Shown here: positions 20,216-29,974 of the stretch, one piece after another
How the letters are laid out: the number at the start of each line of letters is the position of its first letter
Position numbering within the stretch: position 1 is the first letter of the stretch
Source: Selaginella moellendorffii
Taxonomy: Eukaryota; Streptophyta; Lycopodiopsida; Selaginellales; Selaginellaceae
DNA: 64,000 bases
Reading direction: 5' to 3'
Assembly (NCBI RefSeq): GCF_000143415.4
Contig: NW_003314269.1
Location: 1,539,863 to 1,603,862 of the forward strand
Program-made: the position numbers and the translations under genes
The notes under the pieces: generated by a model
The model's input: only the letters and a program-made list of their open reading frames with translations
The model's database searches: none
What the model was told of the DNA's origin: nothing

Positions 20216-22379
20216 TTATTTCGCATTGACAAGCTTTTCTATGGATTCTTTCCAGACCCTCGCTTGTCCCTTTGTATCCTCCAGATTATAAGTCCGCTTT
20301 GGCTGCTCGAGAAAACCACAGCATCGCATTAGAGATGGAGAAAGAAAACGAGACTTACCGTGCATATACAAAACTTGAGATCGTTCTCCACTCTAACATA
20401 AATATCCCGCGACCATGGAACCTCTCCCTTGAAAACAAGTTTGATCGGGTGGACGTAGAACAGCCTCGGCCTGTCAGTGAGGATCAGCTGTCTCTTCTTG
20501 ACCGAGAGCTTTCGAAACTTCCGGACGCGCGAACTGGCCAAGATGGTTTCACCCTCGAATAGAAACTTCTGCCTACAGGGAACTCGGGTCAGCTACAATT
20601 GAAACCAAAAAAATCGACTTGGAGAGAATTGTGAGAACTAACCATGGTTCGTGAACGTTCTCGTCGAGAAGTCTTGCAGCAGAAGCAAGCACGGCGCTGG
20701 GACTCGATGGCTCATTACTGCTGGACATGGGACTCGAAGCGTCCGAAACGTCTAGCCTCGAGACCCGGCCTCCCAGATGAGCTAGATCCCAGTCCGAGTT
20801 TTCTGAATCATCACTCTCAGCTCCATTTCCCCCACCCTTTAAACAAGTGCGTCAATGTTTTCGCGTCATCAACAACAAAGTCGAGTTCGAACATAAGCCA
20901 ACAAATAACTGACACAATGCTGCCTGTAGATCACCTGAGACGATGGCGATGGAGCAAGCCCGGGTGCGGCCGACTGCCTGAGTTTAAGCCACTCAATCCC
21001 GCTGAAAAAAGCATGGCTTTTCAACGCTGCATAGCCCGCTGGGCCAGCTCCGGGCCTTTTGTCAGGTTCAAGGTTCTGGAAAGAACAATCAAAATGTGTC
21101 CTTTCCACTCCACAAAGAAATTATCATCGACTTACCAGCAACTTATTGATAAGTTCTTTGGCTGCGGACGGGAAGTGAGACGGTATGACAAGGTCTTTCG
21201 CCAAAACCTTTTGAAACGTGAGGTATTCGCTCCCGCCTTTGAAAGGAGGCCTCCCTTCTAGCATTTGGTATATAATACATCCCAAGGCCCATAAGTCTGC
21301 CCTGCAAACCGGCTGCTTATTAAACGGAAGAACCAAAAAGAAATCCCATCACACATACCCAATAGTAACGGGATGGCCATTCAAAACTTCTGGAGAAACG
21401 TACTCCGCAGTGCCAACAAACGTACAGCTTTTGTCATCTGTGAAACGAAAATGCACACTAAACGACACGAGGAAAGAACACGAGAACGAGAGATATTTAA
21501 CCTGCTTGCGCGTCGCTGAGACCATTCTGGAGGGGTGTTGTCACCTTCGCACTGCCAAAGTCTGCCACCTTTATATGCCCATCAGCAGTCAGGAGTAAAT
21601 TTTCTGGCTGGCCAATGTCGATATCAAAACGACCGTCAGGATCATATAGTGAAAAAAAAACGTAATCGACCATCTCCTCTGCTGGCAGCAGCAAGAGAAT
21701 TGTACAGAACAACAGCCAAGAAAGGAATACCTTGAGATCCCGATGAATCAATCCTTGGCCGTGAATATATTCCAAAACATCAACAATCTCCGCAGCATAG
21801 AAACGAGCTTCTTCGAGAGACAAACGACCTTTCTGCGCGTGAAAAGAGACATGTCACCAAAACATGTCAACGACCAGGAGTAAATGGCCCACCCTTCTTA
21901 TCTGATCGAAGAGCTCTCCTCCATGACAGCACTCCAGTCCCATATCTAGATTTTCATGTATCAGCGAAAGCAACAAACGAAGAAAGGAATTACTTACAGA
22001 GATTGTGAGTATCCTGAAACGTGAAAAACAAACGAACCACACCAGGATGATCCAGATGATCCAGAATAAGCCGCTCCATCTTCACATACGCGACCTTGTT
22101 CTCCTTGGTGATGTGCTTCTTGTCCATGATCTTGAGCGCAAACTCAGCTCCAGAATCTTTTTTCTTAGCTCTCACAACCTGAAACAAGGGGAGAAAGATG
22201 AAAAATGGAAAAATGCAGCTAGAATTCGCCACCTTGGAGTAGGATCCCATGCCCAGCAGCCTGCCATAGGCGAAATCCTGGTAAGTGTATGGCTGCTGAG
22301 GAGCCCTAAACGTGAGCTTGCTCCCGGGTTTGCACGAGGAGGCCGTGGAAGGCGCGCATTCTTCCTCGCCCGCCGCCAT
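20216..22379 (-). CDS. PDK1: 3-phosphoinositide-dependent protein kinase 1
   Basis: Eleven exons; main ones 22379-22233, 22178-21998, 21945-21893, 21832-21731, 21607-21502, 21437-21359, 21301-21136, 21075-20935, 20836-20643, 20572-20359 and 20302-20216. AGC kinase domain: GMGSYSKV (Gly loop), ALKIMDKKH (Lys), IHRDLKPENLLL (catalytic loop), ADFGSAK (here DFG), and the activation loop [15 protein letters not shown]. The C-terminal PH domain ([16 protein letters not shown] ... [11 protein letters not shown] ... VWKESIEKL) binds phosphoinositides and ends as in plant PDK1. It phosphorylates the activation loops of other AGC kinases at the plasma membrane. An in-frame upstream ATG at 22448 is possible; 22379 fits the family length better. 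Confidence 0.94.
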
Positions 22380-22787
22380 CTCCACACGCTGGATCACCCC
22401 CTCCTCGGCATTCCCATCGGCGCGACCGCCATCGCGAAATATTCCCACGCGCTTCTTCTTCCTCTAACCTATAAACCCTAATCAGTCGCGTCCGTTGAAA
22501 CGCATTGGTTTGGCGGCCTTGCCACATAGGCTTTCTTTCTCTCACAGTAATCCGCGTCTAGACGCTATCGCGGCCAAGAATTCTCCTCTCCTCCCAGGGC
22601 GCCCAGATCTTGGAGTGGCGATAAGGTATTATCCTTCTCTAGCAGCGATTGGAACGGCGGCGCGGCGATCGATCGATCGATCGCTGGGAAAAGATCGGGA
22701 TTAGTCTTTCCAGCTCGGCGGCGGCAGTGGATTGGAGGGAAATTTCCTGTCCCAGGGGTCGCTAGTGTAGGGTTTGGGGCAAAGAGC
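22380..22787. promoter_or_regulatory. Divergent promoter region of PDK1 and the OTU gene
   Basis: 408 bp between two divergent start codons. It holds a perfect telo box AAACCCTAA at 22473-22481 and a gatc repeat at about 22667-22683. If PDK1 starts at 22448 the region is correspondingly shorter. Confidence 0.5.
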
Positions 22788-24481
22788 ATGAGCGCAAGCG
22801 ACGAGAATGAGACACTGGTGAGATGGGGTCTTCACTTGCTGGAGGTTCATCCTTTCACTGGTAGCAACGATTCGCGATCATCGTCGCCCGATTCTCTTCC
22901 TTGCTGCTGCCCGGTAGATGGCACAGAGGACGACGAGGCCCTAGCGATCTCTCTCCAGCAGCATCTCTACACCGAGGATACCACGCAGCCGCAACAGCAG
23001 CCACGGGAGGAGGATCCCCCGATTGGAGATTTTTTTGACAATCGCGACAAGGAGCATCACAATCTTAACGATTACGGTTTGGTGACTGGATCGGAGGAGA
23101 TCTGCGAGGATTGCGCCGCCGAGGAGATGAGCATGGGCAATCACCACTCTTCCAGCAGCAGCAGCTCCCCAACTTTCTCTTACGATCAGCGCAACAACAG
23201 CACCAACGAGAACGATGAGGCGATTGCGGTTATTCTTTCCGAGGAGTTGGCACAACTCGATGGAGGAGAAGTTGGCCGGCGGCTCACACACATGGAATCC
23301 ATACCTGTAAGTAGGCTGTATGGATTTTTTTCTTCTCTCCATGGCTGACTTCTTCTTTCTTCTCCATAGCTGACTTCTTTTTGGTGCACTTCTGTAGCAT
23401 ATCCCGAAGATAAATGGAGAGATACCGAGCCCGGACGCTGCCACACTCGATCATCAAAGGCTTCTTGAGAGGTTTGTTTCCTTTGCTTTTCACTTTGATT
23501 CATTCGTTGGCTTGTCTCTATACAGGCTTCAGGTCTATGGATTGACAGAGCACAAGATTCCTGGCGATGGTAACTGTCAGGTGAATCTCGCATTTCTGCA
23601 ATTCCTGAAACTCTGTTTGCGTGCTTGCATTGAAAGCCTTCCATTTGAGAGCCCTGTCCCAGAGAAACTGAGAGAATTTTCCCATGTCAAGATCTTCGAA
23701 GGTACTTTCCAAAAAAAATAAGCGAAAAAGACCCAACAAAAACAAAACATTTGCTTGATTTCCTTCATATCGTTTACCTCTCTATTAAAGTTGTCTCTGG
23801 TTGACGTAGTAGTTTCGGGCGCTCTCGGATCAGTTTTATAGAACACCAGATCATCACATGTTTGTCCGGAAAGAAGTCATTAAACAGGTACAGTTTGTAT
23901 TCTTTTTGCTTCTTTCGCTTCATGCGGTGTTATTATTTGTGAGAATTCAGCTGAAGCAGGATCCAGAACCATACGAAGGTTACGTTCCAATGAAATTCAG
24001 CGACTACCTCAAGAAGATGGCGAAGTAAGTAGCTTTTCGGTTTCACAACTGACATCTGTTCCAAAAATTCTAAATCCAGGAATGGGGAGTGGGGTGATCA
24101 CGTAACATTGCAAGCTGCTGCTGATGTGGTAAGTAATTTCAAAGTGTCTGTCTTTTCAACTTGTGACATTTTCCTCTACAGTATGGGATGAAGATCTGTT
24201 TGATTACTTCGTTCATAGATACTTGCATCATTGACATCATACCAAAGGAACCGAAATCAGACAGAGGTAGCAAGTTTCCTTCCAGGCGCTCATCGGTAAC
24301 GCTCGTTTTCTTGCAGTCATATTCTTAAGCTTTTGGGCTGAAGTGCACTACAACTCCGTGTATCCGGAAGGAGGTATAGTTTTGTGAAACACTGGTATGT
24401 GCTCTCAACCACTGTGTCGCAGAAGCCCCTGTCTCTTACACCGTCAGGAAGAAAAGGCACTGGTTTTCATTCTTTGGTTGA
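22788..24481 (+). CDS. OTU-domain deubiquitinating cysteine protease
   Basis: Exons 22788-23306, 23398-23471, 23526-23580, 23813-23887, 23951-24024, 24080-24128, 24182-24266, 24317-24373 and 24423-24481. The first 170 residues are acidic, Ser/Gln-rich and probably disordered. The OTU domain follows: KIPGDGNCQFRALSDQ (catalytic Asp and Cys), YVPMKFSDYLKKMAKNGEWGDHVTLQAAAD, and FWAEVHYNSVYPEG (catalytic His). This arrangement is that of the plant OTU9/10/11/12 group. The enzyme removes ubiquitin from substrates in the cytosol or nucleus; its targets are not evident. The C-terminus is basic and aromatic (RKKRHWFSFFG). Confidence 0.93.
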
Positions 24482-24640
24482 ATCCAGTTCTTTTCTTCTT
24501 TCGCGATTTTAATCTACACCTATATACTTTTTCCTTTCTTGCTTCCCTCGCGCGCACCATATCTCTTCGTCTTCCGGCTAACAGTTTTCCATACAACAAA
24601 ATTATTTTATTAGATCACAGGTACTACAAGTTACAACTTC

Positions 24641-26707
24641 CTAATTCGCCAGTGAGCAAAACGGCAAGTTGTTGCCAACACTCGTTCTTGTTAGCGGGTT
24701 CCAGCGGTCAAAAACAATCCGCCCGCCCCTTCCCATCCTACCACGGAACTGGTAACTTTCCTCCTCGAATTGTGGTGGCAGTATACCAGCGTCTGCTAAC
24801 TCTCTCGCTTCCAGTGGCTTCGTGAACAGCATCACCGGTTCCATAGTATCGATGGATCGAATCGGGAACTACGCAAACACCAGAGCCACATCAAGTTCCA
24901 ACAAAAGTGAAAGCAAAAGAGAGCCAGCCACAGTACCTTTCTAGCTGGTCGTCCTCTCGACAGAGGTAAGCGTTTCTTGCGCTTCTTTCTCAAGGGGTCC
25001 ATCCTGTCCACTAAGGAGTTTTCCAGCATGGGGTTGGCATAGTCGTAGGCGTCCCCGTTCATCTGGTCCGTGCCTGCTTGCAAGTCGTCACTACGCTTTG
25101 GAAACAAGAGTTTCCGGGGCACTGTTGGTGGGAACAGGGATGCGCTGTTGAGGAACGACGTGTCCTCGTCGGCTTTGGATTCGTGCTGTTTGTGAAGTTA
25201 CGAGAGAGAGAAAGAGCTCACTTTCCATAACAGGGGCGACGAAAACAAAAGTCACAGCTACCTTATACTTGATTTGGAGCCTCTGGATGTGACCTTCACA
25301 GTCGGCCAGCTCGCGCTTCTTCTCTTCACGCTGTGCAGGCAGAGAAAAGCAGCAGTGTCAAATCAAGGTGGAAGAAGATTCCAACGCCACTTACCTTTTG
25401 GACAGCCAGCATCAATGCTCTAGCTTGCTCCAGATTGCGACGAACCTACGCGAGAGTTTTCACACCATGTCAAAGAGACGAACACACGGAAGTTTGTACT
25501 CACCTGGCGGAGCTTGTCAAAGGATTGGACGTCGTTCTCACGCCTTTGCATCTATGAAAAATGACCAGACGAAATTTTTCTTTTTGAAGGAAAAGCGAAG
25601 GAGAGAAAACTTGTGAGTTACCCGCCGGGTGTGAGGACGATGAATTTTCTCCCTCGGTCTAAATACATTAAAAGGATTTGTGTCGTTCACCGGTGGGGGT
25701 GGCTGCAAGTTATTTTCTTAATCGTGTTGGCTCGAAAAGAAACGAAAAAAGTAGAAAACTCACTTGCAACCGACGAAGTATGGGCTTCTCCCAGCGCTCT
25801 CGCTGCCATTGCAATGCATGAGTTTAATTTTTCCCAGATAGAAAATGCAAAGAAAGTTCTATGGTATCAACCTTTGATTTCCAATAGTCATACACGGCGC
25901 CTGCAATGGTTGGCGATCGGATGTTCTGAGCACGCACGACCTGTCACCGCCCGAGTCGTCAACAATAAACGCAATGCTATTCCCACCTCCAGTGCTCCAT
26001 CCTTTTGTAGCATGACCGGCATTGGGATTCCAAGTGTCGAAGGCAAACCTCCCACGCGCTCGCGAAGCTTGTGATCCTGCAATTCCATTTTGTAGAGAAT
26101 TCTTTCAAATCTGCAAGACAGAAAACGTAAGCACATTCATCTCCTGCCCAAAATCCACACACAAAAGAAAAGAACGCTTACTTCTCGTGGGACAGTGTCT
26201 TGCGATCGCTAAACTGCTCGAGCCAATCTTCGTCCTCGTCATCCAAGTCATACTCCACAAACTCAGTTCCTTCATTCCTTGCTAGAAAAGCCACACAAAC
26301 TTAAGCCGCGAAAGTTGAAAATCCACTCACCTCCTCGGCTCCGCAAGTAAGACGGTGGCTGCGTGAACGTCTGCGAGTAATCCTTCTCGTAAGTATCCAC
26401 GCACACAAACTGTGGCGTGGGAATCTCTGCGCCTCCTCGTCTAGCCGGTGTAGCCAGCACCTATTGCAACAAAAAAAAAAAAACGCAACCAAAGCAACAA
26501 ACACAAAGCAAAGAAGACGATCAAAAAAACTGAGCTGGAACCAAGATCACCCACCAGCTCGTTCTCCGAATCCAGCGCCACATGCCCGTGCTGGACCATC
26601 CGCGACACTCCAATCCCATCCTCATTGTCGAGGTCTCTCACGGACTTGACAATCGGGAGCTTCTTATGTATGTCTACAGGGCGGGGCCTAAATGACAACC
26701 TACTCAT
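24641..26707 (-). CDS. EPL1: Enhancer of polycomb-like protein (NuA4 subunit)
   Basis: Exons include 26707-26555, 26460-26331, 26281-26182, 26110-25987, 25940-25872, 25802-25764, 25702-25622, 25551-25504, 25445-25395, 25330-25262, 25185-24937 and 24868-24641; all phases agree. The N-terminal EPcA region starts MSRLSFRPRPVDIHKKLPIV and continues with EIPTPQFVCVDTYEKDY and EFVEYDLDDEDEDWL, which contacts the acetyltransferase and ING-type subunits. It is followed by YDYWKSK, RERWEKPILRRLQPPPP, FNVFRPREK and MQRRENDVQSFDKLRQVRRNLEQA. The end, FRGRMGRGGRIVFDRW, is typical of the plant form. EPL1 bridges the catalytic module of the NuA4 histone H4/H2A.Z acetyltransferase to the nucleosome. Confidence 0.94.
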
Positions 26708-28149
26708 ATCCGCTCATCTCCTTCTCGCCCGCTAATCCGCCATCTCCAGGATCCCTCACAGCAGTAGCCGCGCGCGCTCCATCACTCACCTCGCGCGCTG
26801 GGATCGATTCGCATCCTAGACCCCTGCTGCTCGCCCCTGGCGCCAACCCTATTTCCTCCCCCCTCAAGAGGATAAGCCCTAACCCAGACCTAGAAACAGA
26901 GGCCCCGTGGTTTAGGGTTTAGCGGCGTATATTCAGTTCCCGGCAGAGGCATATCCGTCGCAAAGCATATTCTGCTAGATTTGCATAGTATACGGTATAG
27001 ATAGCTAGGGTGCGAAAGGGGCAATTGATGGCATTTTTGGCTGCCCAACGAAATAGATCGTCTCGTTGGATTTGGAAAATGATGGCGAGGTTACCATGGC
27101 ATGCTAGCTCTTCTTTCTCTCTAGGGCCACGAAAACAACAGGAATCCATCTATCTCCAGACATTACTACTGCCATAGCCGATGTAAGAAAAGCAAAGATT
27201 TTTTGGTTCTTCCTAAGTGTGTGAAAGTGACCGGGCTTTTTACTTTCTACCGAGGAGCGGTAAAAGGTGATTTTTAGAATCTCTCGCGGTATATATAGGC
27301 AAATCTTGGGGCCGGAAAGAAGAAAACCTGCCTAGCTACGAAAAAGTAACTTTAAGTACTAGGGGGTAAAGGGCAGCAGCATTTTACCATTGGGGCCCAT
27401 GATGATTAAGAATGATTGGCACACAGTACGGTGACACGCGGGTCACATCGCGTCGGCTCGTGAGCCAACGCTGGTAAGATCCCGGCCATCCGTCCATCCT
27501 GGTGATTCCACTCGGATATGCCACGGCGTCCAATCCCTGTGCATGATCATGGATGCGCCCCCGCCGCATGCCATACGGTCGAGGCTACATACGACTCACG
27601 TACCCCGTACGTATTGATCTTGAGTTGGAGGGCTGGCGCCAGCATCATGCCGGATTTTCACCACCGGGAAGTACGGCGATTTACCGTGTGAGCCATGCTG
27701 AATTGGCCCAAGGAGGGGTAATCCAGTGCACCGGCTGGGGGTAGCGCTACCACGTACGCTCTACGCCTCAGGTAGCTAGGATGTTTTAGGGCTGACGTCA
27801 CAGATCTTGAATAAGACATGCTTGTTAAATGCGGAAAGAAGGGTAAATAATCTCAGTAAATATCCATGCATGAATTTGATGACGCATGATGTACCACATT
27901 CAAACGCCCGCAAAAAAACACACAGTGGAAAGTGTTGTTGGACATGAAGCGTGGTCATGTTTTCAGGAGCTTTTTATTTGGGTTCTTTGTTCTTGGGTTT
28001 TTTCCTTGCCTGTCCAGAAACGCGAGAATGTACTGCTCTTAGATTCCCTTGCCTTTTTCACATCGCATATAAGCACGCTTGGATTGGAGAGAGCTTGCAG
28101 GAAGAAGCGGGAGCGAGAGAAAGAAGAAGAAGAAGAAGCGAGCAAAACA
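26708..28149. promoter_or_regulatory. Upstream regions of EPL1 and RAV
   Basis: 1.4 kb without a gene. Near EPL1 a telo box (ttagggttt, the complement of AAACCCTAA) lies at 26912-26920. A TATA-like tatatata stands at about 27289-27297 with no evident gene behind it. Near RAV, catataagc at 28066-28074 is a plausible TATA box about 80 bp before the ATG at 28150. A GA/GAA-rich leader follows at 28110-28142. Confidence 0.5.
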
Positions 28150-29514
28150 ATGAACGATCGCTACTCTCCCTCTCCTTCATCGTGGCTGCAGCTCGCTCCG
28201 GCTAGCGCCGAGGAGTTCTTCTTCCAGAGAACCGGGCTCGTTGTCTCTCCTGATGATCCAAGCTTCCCCTCGTCTCCTTTCGCGGCGGCTGCTGCTTATC
28301 TCCATCCACCATCGCCATTCCTCGACCACCACCAGCATCACCAGCAGCAACAGCAGCACTGCCACCAGCAACTTCGCCAAGATCAAGTCATTCTCAAGCT
28401 GCCGTCGTCGCAATACAAGGGAGTGGTGCCGCAGCCGAACGGCCGGTTTGGCGCGCAGATCTACGAGAAGCACCAGCGCGTGTGGCTGGGGACGTTCGAC
28501 ACCGAGGTGGAGGCCGCCAAGGCCTACGACGTTGCTGCAACCAAGATCAGAGGCAACGACGCGCTCACCAATTTCCCCCCGGTTGACGAGTCCGAGCCCG
28601 AGTCCGCCTTCCTCAGCCTCCACTCCAAGGAGCAGATCATCGACATGCTGCGCAAGCACACCTACAACCAGCAGCTCATCAAGAACACCGCCTTGGACAC
28701 CTCCTCCTCCTCCTCGTCCACCACCACCACCAACAATCACAACGCCCCGTCGCCGCCGCTGGACGCCTCCTCGTCCTCGGCAGCCTCCACGCTGCAACAA
28801 GACGATCACGATCATCGCCTGCGCGCTAAGAGCAAGAGCAAGAGCAGTAGTCTACTAGCACAGCATCACCGCGAGCACTTGTTCTTCAAGGTGGTGACGC
28901 CCAGCGACGTCGGCAAGCTAAACCGGCTCGTCATCCCCAAGCACCACGCCGAGCGCTGCTTCCCGCTGGCGCCGCACGAGAAGGGGCTACTGCTATCCTT
29001 CGAGGACGAGCGAGGCAAGCACTGGCGCTTCCGCTACTCGTACTGGAGCAGTAGCCAGAGCTACGTCCTCACCCGCGGCTGGAGCCGCTTCGTCAAGGAC
29101 AAGCAGCTCCAAGTCGGCGACGCCGTCTTCTTCGATCGCGCCACCACCGCCGGGAGCTCTTGCAAGCTCTTCATCCACTGGAAGAGGAAGGCCGCCTCGG
29201 TGTTCCACCCGGCCTTCAACTCCAACGCCGCTGCTCATCACCACCATTTCGATCCTTCTCCATTGCATCCAGTTCTTCCAACTTGGCCGGGATCGTCACC
29301 GTCGTCGCTGCTCCAGAGCGTGAGCGCCGTCACTTCCGCCCATCTCCAGCCTCGATCGGACCAGATGGTGTCTCAAGTCCAAGCTCTCTGGGGATCTTCT
29401 CAAGTTTTCGGTGCCTCTAATGTCTCAACTCCAGAGTTCTCGCATCCCAAGATCAAGGAGAGCTCCTGTGGTGCGATTCGGTTATTTGGAGTGGATCTTT
29501 CCAGCCCGTATTAA
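28150..29514 (+). CDS. RAV: RAV transcription factor (AP2 plus B3 domains)
   Basis: Intronless, as usual for RAV genes. The frame is open 88 codons further upstream, but a TATA-like box at 28066 favours the ATG at 28150 ([12 protein letters not shown]). The AP2 domain spans [33 protein letters not shown]... to NFPPV. The B3 domain begins [21 protein letters not shown] and runs to [11 protein letters not shown]-terminal RLFGVDL matches the B3 repression domain. His/Gln tracts precede AP2, and Ser/Thr tracts lie between the domains. RAV factors bind CAACA and CACCTG bipartite sites and act mainly as repressors in hormone and stress responses. Confidence 0.95.
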   Translation: MNDRYSPSPSSWLQLAPASAEEFFFQRTGLVVSPDDPSFPSSPFAAAAAYLHPPSPFLDHHQHHQQQQQHCHQQLRQDQVILKLPSSQYKGVVPQPNGRFGAQIYEKHQRVWLGTFDTEVEAAKAYDVAATKIRGNDALTNFPPVDESEPESAFLSLHSKEQIIDMLRKHTYNQQLIKNTALDTSSSSSSTTTTNNHNAPSPPLDASSSSAASTLQQDDHDHRLRAKSKSKSSSLLAQHHREHLFFKVVTPSDVGKLNRLVIPKHHAERCFPLAPHEKGLLLSFEDERGKHWRFRYSYWSSSQSYVLTRGWSRFVKDKQLQVGDAVFFDRATTAGSSCKLFIHWKRKAASVFHPAFNSNAAAHHHHFDPSPLHPVLPTWPGSSPSSLLQSVSAVTSAHLQPRSDQMVSQVQALWGSSQVFGASNVSTPEFSHPKIKESSCGAIRLFGVDLSSPY

Positions 29515-29974
29515 GCGGCGCTCGATCCCCTTCCCGGTTTTATACATACGAATATATAAAAACTCTTTTTTGGACTCCTATGATTGAGCCAAATCTTCGA
29601 GAAGCAAAGGATAGCAACTGTTTTATTTTGCCGAATGATAGTGTCGTAAACACGGCCAATCTAAGTATGTAAATCTCTGGTTTTTGTGAGGCACAAACGC
29701 AACGGAAGTTGTATCATACATCCATACCTGGATTTGTAAAAATGTCCAGGAATACGAAGCCAAGACAATGCTGCGAACCTGGAATAAAAGCAAGGCAACA
29801 TTTGGTACTTCCTTTCTCAGACAAGCAGTAAAAAAGAGCATACCTGCGTTGATCCCGATCACTTGCATCAGATTCTCGCTCTTTTTCCCAGCAAAGGAGG
29901 AAGGACGGTCGTTTCATATCGTCGCGGGGTCGCAGGGCCTCCAAGAAGACGCGGACGAGCATCTTAACTCCTTT
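29515..29974. other. Convergent 3' region of RAV and AP-3 delta
   Basis: On the minus strand two good splice-like segments occur: ...cgcag|gtatgc, ccag|gttcgc... and ...atccag|gtatgg (about 29840, 29780, 29728). They could be introns in the AP-3 delta 3' UTR or a small unrecognised gene of about 80 codons starting at 29962. No domain is recognised. Confidence 0.35.

Noticed and set aside
27886-28149. 88-codon N-terminal extension of RAV
   Set aside because: The frame is open, but a TATA-like box at 28066 and a purine-rich leader lie inside it, and RAV proteins do not carry such an extension.
28177-28815. 212-codon minus and 205-codon plus frames across the RAV gene
   Set aside because: They overlap the clear AP2-B3 frame and consist of low-complexity readings of its Ser, Thr, His and Gln tracts.
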